A DNA stretch of 64,000 bases, from the NCBI GenBank assembly GCA_024036415.1, contig JAMWET010003385.1, forward strand, positions 30,001 through 94,000, written 5' to 3'. Under the pieces are notes generated by a model, which worked only from the letters and a program-made list of their open reading frames with translations, was not told the DNA's origin and made no database searches. Below are positions 35,121-48,479 of the stretch, piece by piece. The first letter of the stretch is position 1, and each line of letters starts with the position of its first letter. The stretch comes from Prochilodus magdalenae. Taxonomy: Eukaryota; Chordata; Actinopteri; Characiformes; Prochilodontidae. The translations under genes were made by a program, and so were the position numbers.

Positions 35121-35699
35121 AGGTGGGATGGGAAATATGCCGCTGCAGATATGGTGGTGTTTAGAAGTCATGATATGAGTGTAACACCGATTTCAGAATT
35201 CTGTAGTGTTGGTGGCGCGTCCCTCTGTTGCTTTGATGTTTGCGTGAAAGCCTCTGATCAGCAGATCTAATCTTCCTGGGGAATAAGATTAAAACCTTCC
35301 AGTATGAACACCTCAACGTGATCACGGTCCTGATTACACTGTAACACTGTTCTTTTGATCTATAGAGCTCAGAATATTTAACATTACCAGGTGAAGGTCG
35401 TGAGGATGTGAGTAAATCATCTACTGTTGATCACCAGATCTTCACCAGTGTTGTGCCAAGTCTGAGGGAGCTTAAGAGCTGAGCTGGACCTCCTGTTTGA
35501 GTCTGTACATGTAATGCTAATACTTAATGATGTGCAAGGTGGCGTGAATAACTCACCTCTGACCAGATTTACAGGTGGGACTTACAGCGGCTTACGCTCT
35601 CCATATTATACCTGTCTACATCCCCCTCACTCAGTACCCCACACTACCCTCAGCTCTAACTGTATAAATAACCTCACCCGGGAAAACTTGATATAGTCC

Positions 35700-36665
35700 A
35701 TGCTCAGTCCTCTCTCTTACGAGATGACCACCAGAACATTACAGACTGCTTAACTGGACAGGCTGACCACCAGAACATTACAGACTGCTTAACTGGACAG
35801 GCTGACCACCAGAACATTACAGACTGCTTAACTGGACAGACTGACCACTAGAACATTACAGACTGCTTAACTGGACAGGCTGACCACCAGAACATTACAG
35901 ACTGCCTAACTATACAGACTGAACAGCAGAACATTACAGACTGCCTAACTGGACAGGCTGGCTACTAGAACATTACAGACTGCTTAACCGCACAGACTGA
36001 CCACCAGAACATTACAGACTGCTTAACTGGACAGGCTGACCACCAGAACATTACAGACTGTTTAGACACACAGACTGACCACCAGAATTTTACAGACTGC
36101 TTAACCGCTCAGACTGACCACCAGAACATTACAGACTGCTTAACTAGACAGACTGACCACCAGAACATTACAAACTGCTTAACTAGACAGACTGACCACC
36201 AGAACATTACAGACTGCCTAACTATACAGACTGAACAGCAGAACATTACGGACTGCCTAACTGGACAGGCTGACCACCAGAACATTACGGACTGCTTAAC
36301 TGGACAGGCTGACCACTAGAACATTACAGACTGTACAGACTGACCACCAGAACATTACAGACTGCTTAACTGGACAGGCTGACCACTAGAACATTACAGA
36401 CTGCCTAACTGGACAGACTGACCACCAGAACATTACAAAGTGCTTAACTGTACAGACTGACCACCCAAACATTACAGACTGCTTACCTGCACAGACTGAC
36501 CACCAGAACTTTACAGACTGACCACCAAAACTTTACAGACTGCTTAACTGTACAGGCTGACCACCAGAATATTACAGACTGCTTACCTACACAGACTGAC
36601 CACCAGAACTTTACAGACTGCTTAACCACACAGACTGACCACCAGAATTTTAGCACTTTAACCCT
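35700..36665. repeat. Minisatellite, about 39-bp unit (CCACCAGAACATTACAGACT)
   Basis: About 24 copies of a 38-39 bp unit containing CTGACCACCAGAACATTACA then GACTGCTTAACTGGACAG. Units degrade toward the right, and solitary diverged units continue to about 36860. It lies between the 3' ends of abhd5 (+) and lectin A (-). Confidence 0.95.
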
Positions 36666-36869
36666 GGTGATTAAAAGTTTACATCATGCTTAACTATAAA
36701 GACTGACCAACAGTAACATTACAGACTTTCTTACCACACATGTACACTACCACAACATTACAGATCTTATATGTAATAGAGGACCACTTCTTACATACTT
36801 TAAGCACACAGACTGACCACCACAACATCACAGACTGCTTATCTGCGCAGACTGCACATTTAGCACATA

Positions 36870-37825
36870 CCCTGGTGATTCAGTGTATCATTTCTATATA
36901 AGGACCAGTATTATTCTGTTTATACTGGATTATGTACACTATGTGTATGATAGATGTATATGTAATAAGGAGACTCCTATATTTGGCACTAATACTGTAC
37001 ACTGTACATATGTTCTGCTCCTATACCTTTCAGACATATATGGTCTTTTCCTTTTTTCAGTACTCTGTATTAATATTGTAATTTTAGTGCTTCTAGTCCG
37101 GGAGGTATAGGGTATGAAGCTTGAAGGGGATAATATCGGTGTCCAAAGGAGAATCTTAAATCTACAAAAGTGAGAACTGAGCTATATGAGGACTGAACAC
37201 CTGTATGTGTAAAGAGAGTTTAGTACATAGAACATAGAATACCGTGAACCCCAAACACTGTTGTTCCTCCTTCAAATCCAAATCCCACTTTTCCAATAGA
37301 GGACGGGAAAACTGGTGGATTCCAAAATTGTTATGGAACAGATTAATATATATTCACATCCCAACATTTACATACAACCACAACTGAGCTACAGAACCAA
37401 CATGGGATACTATCCAGTGTTCCATAATCCATAAAAACTGTTGACATTCCCTTCCCAGCCTGGAACACAAGGTTCAAAAAACCCAACTGTCAGCGATACA
37501 TGGTTGATCTTTAAACCAGGCTGAAGTTGCTTCCTGTTCACCAGCTTCTTAATCCAGTGTTCCGTTTCACCTTTTAAGGAACGGAAAATTCCCAAAACGA
37601 GACAATAGTATAATAGGACAACTGGATAACAGGACACTGGACTTTAATCCTGCAGTCTGCACATTTCACATCATTCAGTTACCCAAACTACTGGACAATA
37701 TGAAGCAGCTCTGCTCAGCGTTTGAGCCTGAAGAGACGGAAGAGAGGCGCAGCTCTACCTTTATTCGCATACACACAATTATGCTGAATGAGCAGTGATG
37801 GATATTAGGGATATTTCAGATTTCA
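36870..37825. other. Spacer downstream of lectin A, no gene seen
   Basis: Only short chance frames. The 3' UTR of the minus-strand lectin A gene should lie here, but I saw no clear polyadenylation signal that decides its end. Confidence 0.35.
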
Positions 37826-37830
37826 GGTCA

Positions 37831-40800
37831 TCAAATGTCATCATCGTTTGGGTCGACTGGAAGCCCGAACACCTCCACCTCACACAGACTCAGAGTTCCC
37901 TCTCTGGGCAGGAATACGGTCACGTAGTTGCCCTCCAGCAGACTGCTGCAGTTAAAGTACTCAGTCTGACCAGCCGGGATGGAGGACACAGTGGCACAGC
38001 TGGAGGAGCAGAGAGGAACAGAGACAGTAGATGGGTGAGTATGAACACAGAGCTCCTGTGATATTGACAATCAGCTCTACGCTGATCCAGAAGATCAGAT
38101 AAGCCAAGTGAACCAGTGTGGCTTGAGGAGAACGCCCTAGGTTGAAAGGGTGTAACCTTAATGGGTGGAGCTAAACTGCTGTAGGCTGAATGTGTGGGGC
38201 GTAACTCTTCCTAAGTCTTTCTACTTACAGTGAGTTATCTTTCCCATTGTTCTTCACGGAATCACCTATCCGGATCTCAGCACCATCCAAGTGTTCCGGA
38301 GGGTAGTCCGCTCGGTTGGTCAGGGCCACAGAGAATATCACCGATTTTTGATGGAGGTTCACCCTCCACCAGGGGGCGCTCTCTATTGCAGTCTGCATAC
38401 AGGAGCCTTTCTTCAGGTGAGAGTTTCGGTTCCCGTCGACAGCATTTTGGGCAAGACCCAAGACAGCCAGTGTGCCAGAGCCGTATAGGCTGGACTGAGT
38501 GGCGCCTCCTTTAGGACCGAGGTTCGGCATCGTACAGTGATCTAAGGAGGAAGCAGGAGATGGAGCTTTATTAACACATCAGCCTAGTCTGTACTTTAAA
38601 GGCGGAGTAAATCAGCTTTCCCCAACCTTAGCAGAGGACAGCAGGGGTTGCAAGCACATCAATAGAGGTTACTCACTGGCTTAAACTTACCTGTGGTACA
38701 GGTAACCTGATGAAATGGCAATTTGTTGTTCTGCATGTGGCAGATTTGTGTTTCACCAGTTTCATCTTAATCATACACTATATTGCTAAAAGTATTCACC
38801 CCCCATCCAAATTGATTAAATTCAGGTGTTCCAATCGCTTCCATGGTCACAGGTGTATAAAGCCAAGCACCTAGGCATGCCGACTGCTTCTCTAGACATT
38901 AGTGAAAGAATGGGTCGCTCTCAGGAGCTCAGTGAATTCCAGCAATGGCACCGTGATTGGATGTCACCTGTACATCAAGTCTAGTCGTGAAATTTCCTCC
39001 CTGCTAAATATTCCACAGTCAACTATCAACTGTGATTGGGAATGACAGCAACTCAGCCACAGTGGTAGGGTGTGTAAAATGACAAAGTGGGGTCAGTGGA
39101 TGCTGATAGTGTACAGAGGTCACCAACTTTCTGCAGAGTCCATCACTACAGACCTCCAAACTTCATGTGGCCTTCATGGCCTACATATGGTCCATGTAGC
39201 TTCACGGAATGGGTGTCCATGGCCTAGCAGCTGCATCCAAGTTCAAGGCAGAGCGTTTAATGCAGTGGTGTAAGGGCCACCAGTGGACTCTAGAGCAGTG
39301 GAGATGTGTTCTCTGGAGTGACCAATCACGCCTCTCCGTCTGGTGATCGGATGGAAGAGTTTGGGTTTGGTGGTTGCCAGGAGAACGGTACTTGTCTGAC
39401 TGCATTGTGCCGAGTGTAAAGTTTGGTGTTGGGGGAATTATGGTGTGGGGTTGTTGTTCAGGAGTTGGGCTCATCCCCTTAGTTCCAGTTCTCAAACCAA
39501 GAGACTGGACCATTTCATACTCCCAACTTTGTGGGGACAGTTTGGGGACGACCCCTTCCTGTTCCAACATGGCTGCACACCAGTGCACAAACCAAGCTCC
39601 ATAAAGACATGGATGAGCAAGTCTGGTGTGGAGGAACTGGACTGGCCTGCACAGAGTCCTGACCTCAACCCGATCGAACACCTTTGGGATGAGTTAGAGC
39701 GGAGACTGAGAGCCAGGCCTTCTTGTCCAACGTCTCTGTCTGACCTCACACATGTGCTTCTGGAGGAATGGTCAGAAATTCCCAAGAACACATTCCTGAA
39801 CCTTATGGAAGGCCTTGCCAGAAGAGTTGGAGCTGCTGTAGCTGTAAAAGGTGGAACATCATATTAAACCCTATGGATTACGAATGGGATGTGGTGTTGT
39901 CTTATTGACTCTCTACCGCGTAAATTAGGGTGTGCATTATGTAAATAATATGTAAATGAGGTGCTGGTAGGCTGATTGTCCTCTAATCTCTGCTGGTCTT
40001 CACGTGCACAGCACAGCAGGTCATACGCTGGTACAGACGCCCTAAACCTGCTCAGCTTCACGCGGCTGTGATGAAAAAGGGTCAGGTGTTTTACCGTGAC
40101 TTGCTCTTCTGCAGCTCTCAACACACATGTATGAGGGTGTTAACAGGTGTTCAGTGTGGTGTTCAGATCACAGAACAGACTGCACTCACCGTGAAGATGG
40201 AAGGACTCGGGGCTGAATTCTTCATCTGTAATGAGATCAGTTGTTAAGAGTTAGTATCTGTGTTTATTCAGTTTTCTCACTCCTCCTTCTCACCTTCTCT
40301 CCATCTCACCTGCAAACACCTCCACCTCACACAGGGTGAGGATTTTATTCTCTCCTGGCAGGAACACATTAACGTACCGTCCCTCAGTGGCTCTAAACCG
40401 GTACGTTTTGGTGACACCGGACTCAAGAGGGCCGATTACAGCGACTCTGCAGATACAAATTAAACACGAGAGAGTTCACATCACTCGCTATCACTCAGCA
40501 GAACAGCAGCAGGACCTTAAACACGTTTAGCCTTATCACGTTTGGGATTTATTAGGGATATTGTGTTTTCTTGTTTGGCTCTGTTGATCAGCTAAAGTGA
40601 ACCAAATCCGCATGTGGCTTTTGACTGAATGTGTTTTGTATGCAAGCACTTTTACATTAGAGCCTGAAACCTGTAGGTTTACTGTATAAAATCCTGACAT
40701 CTCATATATATTCCTGATATTTAAACACAGTGAAGTATCAGATCTGGGATATCTTTATAAATAGAGGCAGTAATAAATAAATATACATATTTATAAAATC

Positions 40801-43800
40801 ATAATTAATGGGCTACTTTTTATAGACCACTCGGGGATGGATGGTTCGCTTCGTCACTCAGAGTTAGGGCACATTGTAGTGGCAGAAAAAGTGCAGAAAT
40901 GAGTGAAGCAAAACGGATGAGATCCACAGAATACTCATAAAAATATCTTGTTGGTTTTGCCCTAACTGTATTAGCCCTACAGCGAACTGTATTAGCTCTT
41001 CAGCTAACAGTATTAGCCCTACAGCGAACTGTATTAGCTCTTCAGCTAACAGTATTAGCCCTACAGCGAACTGTATTAGCTCTACAGCTAACTGTATTAG
41101 CTTTACAGTAAACAGTATTAGCTCTACAGCGAACTGTATTAGCCCTATAGCGAACTGTATTAGCTCTTTAGCTAACTGTATTAGCCCTACAGTGAACAGT
41201 ATTAGTCCTACAGCACACTGTACTAGCCCTAAAGCTATCTGTATAAGCTCTACTAGTGAACTGTATTAGTCCTACAGCGAACTGTATTAGCTCTTCAGCT
41301 AACTGTATTAGCTTTACAGCAAACTGTATTAACCCTACAGCGAACTGTATTAGCCCTACAGCGAACTGTATTAGTCCTACAGCTAACTGTATTAGCCCTA
41401 CAGCTAACTGTATTAGCCCTACAGCAAATTGTATTAGCCCTACAACGAATTGTATTAGCCCTACAGCTAACTGTATTAGCCCTACAGCGAATTGTATTAG
41501 TCCTATAGCAAACTGTATTAGCCCTACAGCTAACTGCATTAGCCCTACAGCAAACTGTATTAGCTCTTCAGCTAACTGTATTAGCCCTACAGCAAACTGT
41601 ATTAGCTCTTCAGCGAACTGTATTAGCCCTACAGCGAACTGTATTAGTCCTACAGCGAACTGTATTAGCTCTACAGCTAACTGTATTAGCTTTACAGTAA
41701 ACAGTATTAGCTCTACAGCGAACTGTATTAGCCCTATAGCGAACTGTATTAGCTCTTCAGCTAACTGTATTAGCCCTACAGTGAACTGTATTAGTCCTAC
41801 AGCGAACTGTATTAGCCCTACAGTGAACTGTATTAGCTCTACAGCTAACTGTATTAGCCCTAGGACTATCTGTATAGGCTCTACTAGTGAACTGTATTAG
41901 TCCTACAGCTAACTGTGTAAACTCTACTAGTAAACTGTATTAGCTAGGGTTGCCACCCAACTGTATTAGCCCTACGGAATCGTCCTTTAGTCCTACAATT
42001 AACTGTTCGATCCTATTACAGCTAACTGTACTTGCCCTAAAGCTATCTGTATTAGCCCTACAGCGAACTGTATCAGTCCTAAAGCTAACTGTATAAACTC
42101 TACTAGTAAACTGTATTAGCTAGGGTTGCCACCCATCCCGTAAAATACGGAATCGTCCTTTATTTGGCAATGAAATGTTGCGTCCCGTATCAAAAGAATA
42201 CAGGACGCAATTTGATCCGTATTTCAGTATATGTCCGTAAATTTGTTTTACGTATTTTCATGTCCGATATACACGTCTGTCACACACACTGACTGATCAC
42301 AATTCGCTCAAGTAAGTGTACTAGCCTTAATGCTAACTGTATTAGCTCTACAGTGAACTGTATTAGCTCTTCAGCTAACTGTATTAGCCCTACAGTTAAC
42401 TGTATTAGCTTTTCAGTTAACTATATTAGCTCTTCAGCTAAGTGTATTAGCCCTAGGGCTATCTGTATTATCTCTACTAGTGAACTGTATTAGCCATAAT
42501 GCTAACTGTAGTAGCTCTACTGCTAAATGTATAGCCCTATAGCTAACAGTATTAGCTCTACAATTGACTGACGAGACCCCGCCCACCTTACCCCAATCTC
42601 ACCTAGTCAGTCCAGTGGACAATGCTAGGCTAGTTGTTTCTGCAGCTACAAACCTTTCCTAAAACACAAGTACAGCTATTAGCTCTACAACCTACATACT
42701 AAACCCCAAAGCTATCTGTATAAGCTCTACTAGTGAACTGTATTAGCCATAATGCTAACTGTAGTAGCTCTACTGCTAACTGTATGAGCCCTATTGCTAA
42801 CAGTATTAGCTCTACAATTGACTGACGAGACCTCTGAGAATGAGTGGCGTGTTTACACCTGTCAGAATAAACCAGATTAAAGTGGACAGGGCAGGTGTGA
42901 CAGCGTCATAGAGACAGAGTGTGAAGTCTCTCACAGTTTGTTGTCGTTGCCGTTGTTCTCAAGGCTGTGGCCGATCCGAATCTGAGCCCCGTTTATCCGG
43001 TGTCCACAGCAGTCTCCACGGTTAGTGATGGTCACTGAGGTCACATTGCAGACACCAGGCAGCTCCACCCTCCACCAGGGATCTGTTTCCTGTTTAGTGT
43101 GAGTGCAGGAGCCTCTCCTGTACCCTGTATCGCTCTTTCCATCTACAGCCTTCTCGGCAGATCCTAAATAGTCAGCGGTAGAGGACTGCACTGCTTTAGC
43201 TCCAGCGGCAACGTTCTCTGTTCAACAGAACCAGTAACAGCAGAGGATTAGCATAATCCTGGACTATTCAAAGAGGTTGTTTTATAGTACAGGATTAATA
43301 CAACCTGGGATTATTCATACCTCTTGTTTTATAGCACAGGATTAATATAACCTGGGATTATACACCTGGCTTGATTTATAGCACAGGATTAATTCATACC
43401 TGCTTGTTTTATAGCTACAGGATTAATATGAACCTGGGTTTTATAGTTCAGGATTAATATAACCTGGGATTATACACCTGGCTTGTTTTATAGCACAGGA
43501 TTAATATAACCTGGGATTATACACCTGGCTTGTTTTATAGTACAGGATTAATATAATCTGGGATTATACACCTTGCTTGATTTATAGTACAGGATTAATA
43601 TAATCTGGGATTATACACCTGGCTTGTTTTATAGTACAGGATTAATATGATCTGGGATAATACACCTGGCTTGTTTTATAGCACAGGATTAATATAACCT
43701 GGGATTATACACCTGGCTTGATTAATTTAACCTGGGATTATTCATACCTGGCTTGATTATATAGCACAGGATTAATATAACCTGGTATTATACACCTGGC

Positions 43801-46695
43801 TTGTTTTGTAGCACAGGATTAATATGACCTGGGATTATACACCTTCTATGGTTTCCTTTAATATACCACAGGAATAATATACACCCTTCTTGGGATTGAT
43901 TTTGTATGGGATAAATACACCTTGGCGTTTAATAGTACAGGATTAATATAACCTGGGATTATTCATACCTCTTGTTTTATAGCACAAGATTAATATAACC
44001 TGGAATTATACATCTGGCTTGTTTTATAGTATAGCATTAATATAACCTGGGATTATTTGTATGGTTTGCTTAATTGTACAGGATTAATTTAACCTGGGAT
44101 TATTCATACCTCTTGTTTTATAGCACAGGATCGATATAATCTGGGATTATCTCTATGGTTCCTTTTATTACACAGGAATAATATAACCTGGGATTGTTTG
44201 TATGGTTTGCGTAATAGTACAGGATTAATATAACCTGGGGATTGTTTTCTATAGCTCAAGATTAATATAAGCACAGGAATGTTTTAATAGTATACAGTTA
44301 ATATAACCTGGGATTTATGTACAGATTAATTTAATTGGTCATACCTCTTGTTTTATAGCACAGGATCGATATAATCTGGGATTATCTCTATGGCTCGTTT
44401 TATAGCACAGGAATAATATAACCTGGGATTATTCATATGGCTGATTGATGCTTTTGATTTAATAGGAATGATTTAGTAGTAAATTTCTTCTGTTAAATTC
44501 GGGTGGGACCCAGGTGTCACTCACCTGCACAGGCAAACTTCACTTACCATGATCAGAAGATTGAGGGTTGATCTGATCTTCTGTAAAGTAATCGGTTAAA
44601 GAGAGTTATTACCTGTCTGTGTTTATTCTGTCTCTTCATCCCTCTCACCTTCTCCTCTACCTCACCTGCGAACACCTTCACCTCACACAGGGTGAGGATC
44701 CTGCCCTTTCCAGGTAAAATGATGTTGACATACTTCCCCTCCACGCCAGCGAAGCTGTATGTGTTTGTGACTCCATCGGGGAGAGATCTGATAACGGCAA
44801 CTCTGTAAACAGGGGATCAGACCCCACAGTGCGGATTAATAATCATCCAGTAACTGATGAACAAACAATCATTCTCAAAGTTCCATATCATCTGCACACA
44901 TTTCCAAAAGACTAGACTGAGCGGAATTCTGTGTTTTCCGAAACAAAGTGGAGAGCGATGGTCGGGCTGGGTCGCGAAATGTAGCAGCCATGGTGGAAAA
45001 CAGATGGATAGTCAACGTTTAATGATTTGGTGTTGTAACCATTGTACACCCATCATCAGAAGACTAGCTGCACCCAGACGGAGGTGTGGGAGTGCGGTGG
45101 TGTTGGGAAGGAGGATAAAGGTGACCAGGATCAATAACTGATGATAAATTTATTCTGATATGATTAATATTTATTGAGCTACACATACAGAAGTCTGTCT
45201 CTCAGTATGGCGTCGGGCCGCCGTGTTTGCTAAACCGACACGCCAGACATCTCGGTATGGAGCTGTAGAGGTTCCTAATGGAGTCCTGTGATAATCCATC
45301 CCATGCAGCTTGAACATCCTCACACAGTTCCTGCAGATGGTGCGGTAGGGGTGGAGGTGGAGGGACACCAGGCCTTCTGGGCGTGTGATGACAAACCGTT
45401 CATCTTGGTGCTGACCACGGTGCCTCCGCACACGGATTCGTTGGGCGTCTCCACCAAGACTAAAGTGGGACTCGTCACTGAAGATGACCCGCTGCCATTC
45501 TGAGTCACTCCATGACAGTCTGGTACGACACCACTGCAGTCTTTGGTGACGGTGACGTGGTGTTAAGGACAGTCGTGGTAACGGCCTGTGTGCATGTAGT
45601 CCTGCGTGGTGCAGCCGTCTGCCGATGGTGCTGCACTAACAGGATGACTCATGGAGGACACCACTGCTCGCTGGAGATGTCTGGAGTCATGGCTGTTGGA
45701 CAGTTTGACGATTCTCTCTCTCCGTGGTTCGTGTAGGTCTCCCAGGTCCTTCATGTTGCTGGTGCGTCCCCTCTTCTGTCCACTGCTGCCAACAGCATGC
45801 TATGGTAGTACCAGCATGGCACATAAGCCCATCTTGCCTCCCTGAGCCCTACGATGTGCCCCCTCTCCAACTTCTCTTGAACTCCTCTCTGAGGGATACT
45901 TCACTCGCTAGGGATGCTACCAACACAACAGCACGAGTCAGAATGGCCAGCATGCGCAACAGGACGACCCTGTATAGTCCATTGGTGGATTCCGTCTGGG
46001 TGGAGATATGTTTTTGACGATGGGTGTACACGGTGGGAGTGTGGTACCCCACTGACAGATCATCTGTGATTTTAATTCTCTGTGTTTCTAGAAAGTAGTG
46101 AAACCTGTTTCAGTAAAATAGTGCTGGTACAGTAAAGCTGCCGGTGTTCAGCTCTGTGCTCAGTGCTCTGTAAGCGTTTGGGAACTGAGGAGACGAAGGC
46201 TGTGGTTCTGAAGCTGAAACGTTTCCACGGATACGCACAGTTTGTTGTCGTTGCCGTTGTTCTCGAGGCTGTTGCCGATCCGGATCTGAGCCCCGTTTAT
46301 CCGTTGTCCACAGCAGTCTCCGCGGTTAGTGACGCTCACTGAGCTCACATTGTAGACGCCTTGGAGCTCCACCCTCCACCAGGGGTTGCTCTCGTAGCTG
46401 GTGTGAGTGCAGGAGCCTCTCCTGTAGTATGTATCACTCTTCCCATCTACAGCCTTCTGAGCATCTCCTATTTCATCAGCTGTGGTGGACTGCACTGCTT
46501 TGCCTCCAGCAGCGAGGTTCTCTGTTCAACAGAACCAGTATAACCAGTAACCAGTCAGACCTACACAAGCACCTTCCAGGTGCAGGCAGTCAAAGCCTGA
46601 AGGTGAAGGTACACTGAATGGGTGGATCTACCTGTGGAGGCAGTGAGTCCCGGCACAGACAGGAGTGGAAGCAGCAGAACCACGCTTAGGATCAT
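37831..46695 (-). CDS. Secreted F-type lectin (fucolectin), three FTP domains (lectin A)
   Basis: Minus-strand exons in transcript order: 46695-46632 (signal peptide), 46521-46239 and 44802-44666 (domain 1), 44580-44548 (linker), 43217-42935 and 40446-40310 (domain 2), 40225-40190 (linker), 38541-38229 and 37999-37831 (domain 3, stop). Phases agree and give 484 aa. The protein starts [20 protein letters not shown], a cleavable signal peptide. Domains lie near residues 22-161, 173-312 and 325-484. Each has ENxA/ATQSS-type starts, [12 protein letters not shown] cores and [14 protein letters not shown] ends, as in eel fucolectin. Domains 1 and 2 keep the fucose motif: H in GSCTHT, then 26 residues, NRGD, then Arg ([14 protein letters not shown]). 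Domain 3 has SCMQT (H to Q), NRAD, YP instead of CC, and His instead of the second Arg. Known: F-type lectins bind L-fucose on microbial glycans. The exon 2 donor is an unusual GTGCGT. Introns hold two minisatellites and two Tc1-like copies. Confidence 0.9.
38776..39893 (+). mobile_element. Tc1/mariner-like transposon in lectin A intron, inactive
   Basis: It starts with the terminal-repeat-like CACTATATTGCTAAAAGTAT after a TA at 38774-38775. It carries transposase remnants in two shifted plus frames (39374-39604, 39445-39867) and ends near GGATTACGAATGGGATG without a matching terminal repeat. Conserved pieces include [31 protein letters not shown] and [16 protein letters not shown]. The second catalytic Asp (normally before the CTPVH-type stretch) is Gly (FQHGCTPVH). 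The frameshift near 39500 and the N-terminal decay also make it non-functional. It is a different Tc1 subfamily from the copy at 2608-4070. Confidence 0.85.
40960..42560. repeat. 21-bp minisatellite (CTGTATTAGCCCTACAGC) in lectin A intron
   Basis: About 65 copies of a 21-bp unit, CTGTATTAGCCCTACAGC plus GAA or TAA, with GCTCTTCAG and GCTCTACAG variants. It is broken by unique sequence at 42125-42320, and a few worn units continue to about 42830. Because 21 is divisible by three, open frames of 123 and 214 aa appear; they are not genes. It sits between the two exons of domain 2. Confidence 0.95.
43240..44440. repeat. Minisatellite, about 47-bp unit (ACAGGATTAATATAACCTGG)
   Basis: About 22 diverged copies of a unit reading TTTTATAGCACAGGATTAAT, ATAACCTGGGATTATACACC, TGGCTTG. 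Units differ in length through partial deletions. It fills the intron between the first linker exon and domain 2 of lectin A. Confidence 0.95.
45160..46025 (-). mobile_element. Tc1-like transposon copy, internally deleted, in lectin A intron
   Basis: In shifting minus frames it encodes [20 protein letters not shown] (first catalytic Asp) near 45500-45440. It then passes directly to [24 protein letters not shown] sequence near 45310-45250, the C terminus of the family. The middle of the catalytic domain, including the second Asp and the third acidic residue, is missing. An upstream part (45510-46020) still resembles the DNA-binding half but is frameshifted. The orientation is the same as the lectin gene. 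Confidence 0.75.
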
Positions 46696-46859
46696 CTCAG
46701 CGTCTGCGATAAGAAGAAGGTGCTAGATTAGAGAACATCTGTAGATAAAATGGTTCCTTTTCAGCTTAACCCAGGTTACAGGAGTGCGTTTGTCTGAGAG
46801 GAGCTGTTTCTTCTCGCAGGTGGAGGCACTAGCAGTGTGTGGAAGTAACAGCTGAGGTA

Positions 46860-47895
46860 ACATTTTATTAGAGATGTAATGTTCTAGATAGTAGTAGGCA
46901 TTTAGCACTTGCTTAAGATAACAGATGGGTAATATATTAACAGAGATGTGATGTTCTAGATAGTCATAGGCATTTAGCCCTAGCTAACAGAGATGTAATG
47001 ATCTAGATAGTTGGAGGCATTTAGCACTCGCTAAAGCTAACAGCTGGGTAATATAGTAACAGAGATGTGATGTTCTAGATAGTCATAGGCATTTAGCCCT
47101 AGCTAACAGAGATGTAATGTTCTAGATAGTTGGAGGTCTTTAGCACTCGCTAAAGGTAAGAGATGTGTAATATATTAAAAGAGATGTGATGTTCTAGATA
47201 GTCATAGGCATTTAGCCCTAGCTAACAGAGATGTAGTGTTCTAGATAGTTGGAGGCATTTAGCACTCGCTAAAGCTAAGAGACGTGTAATATATTAACAG
47301 AGATGTGATGTTCTAGATAGTCATAGGCATTTAGCCCTAGCTAACAGAGATGTAGTGTTCTAGATAGATGGAGGCATTTAGCACTCACTAAAGCTAACAG
47401 CTGGGTAATATAGTAACAGAGATGTGATGTTCTAGATAGTCATGGGCATTTAGCCCTAGCTAACAGATGTCATGTTCTAGATAGTTGGAGGTATTTAGCA
47501 CTCACTAAAGCTAACAGCTGGGTAATATGTTAACAGAGATGTGATGTTCTAGATAGTCATGGGCATTTAGCCCTAGCTAACAGAGATGTAGTGTTCTAGA
47601 TAGTTGGATGCATTTAGCACTCGCTAAAGCTAACAGCTGGGTAATATATTTACAGAGATGTGATGTTCTAGATAGACATAGGCTTTTAGCCCTAGCTAAC
47701 AGAGATGTAGTGTTCTAGATAGTTGGAGGCTTTTAGCACTCGCTAAAGCTAACAGCTGGGTAATATATTAACAGAGATGTGATGTTCTAGATAGTCATGG
47801 GCATTAGCCCTAGCTAACAGAGATATAATGTTTATTTAACACTAGCTAACAGAGATATAATGTTCTAGATAGTTGTAGGTTTTAAGCACTAGCTA
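46860..47895. repeat. Minisatellite with about 118-bp unit in lectin A intron 1
   Basis: About eight copies of a composite unit made of two related halves: GAGATGTGATGTTCTAGATA with GTCATAGGCATTTAGCCCTA, and GAGATGTAATGTTCTAGATA with GTTGGAGGCATTTAGCACTC, then CTAAAGCTAACAGCTGGGTA. It lies between the upstream non-coding exon and the signal peptide exon. Confidence 0.95.
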
Positions 47896-48316
47896 ACACT
47901 GACAGTATTAAAATATTACTAAAATATTAATAACCTAGTAATGCTTTAGAATGTCTGTTTATGAAAGGTTCTTCATCTCATTTTCCAAATGTTCTGAATG
48001 GTTCTAGAGATCCAAATGCAGATCCTCTAGCTGAAGGAACCCTTCACAGTGATGAACAATAGAACCCTGCATGTAGACTCTCGCAGGAGAGACGGGTTAG
48101 AACATGTTTTGATATCCTTCAGTCTGCCAGCGACCGCGCCGCCATCAGCTAAAACACGGTTCTGTAGGCTGCGTCTCTAATGGAGATCTGGAACCTTTCA
48201 GGGGCGAGTGAAGCTGAACATCGACAGACCCGTTTACAATAAAGCCAGTGCAGCCGTGAATGCTGGATCTCGGAATGCGGAATGTCCGGAATACAAACAG
48301 GTACGGAGACTCTTAC

Positions 48317-48420
48317 CTTCGTGTGTTCAGCAGTGCCGTGTGTCCAGCAGTGCCGTGTGTCCAGGGTAGGATCTCTGCTGCGTCTCTTGTAGTGAACACT
48401 GTGTGTCTGTGTGCTCAGAG
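48317..48420 (-). other. Likely 5' non-coding exon of lectin A
   Basis: On the minus strand a good donor, CGAAG|GTAAGAGTC, lies at 48317/48316, preceded by AGCAGAGATC-containing sequence that matches the equivalent place upstream of lectin B. The acceptor joining to the start exon would be ATCGCAG, giving 8 bases (ACGCTGAG) before the ATG at 46695. The exon's 5' end is not determined. Confidence 0.5.
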
Positions 48421-48479
48421 AGAACGGACTTTGATCCATCAACACCAAAAAGGAGCAATCAGTCAAAACCACAGCATTC

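Noticed and set aside
41256..41900. 214-aa frame over the 21-bp array
   Set aside because: Period divisible by three with a stop-free unit; lies in the intron of a gene on the other strand.
45171..45736. Separate small proteins on both strands
   Set aside because: They are out-of-frame pieces of one deleted Tc1-like transposase copy.
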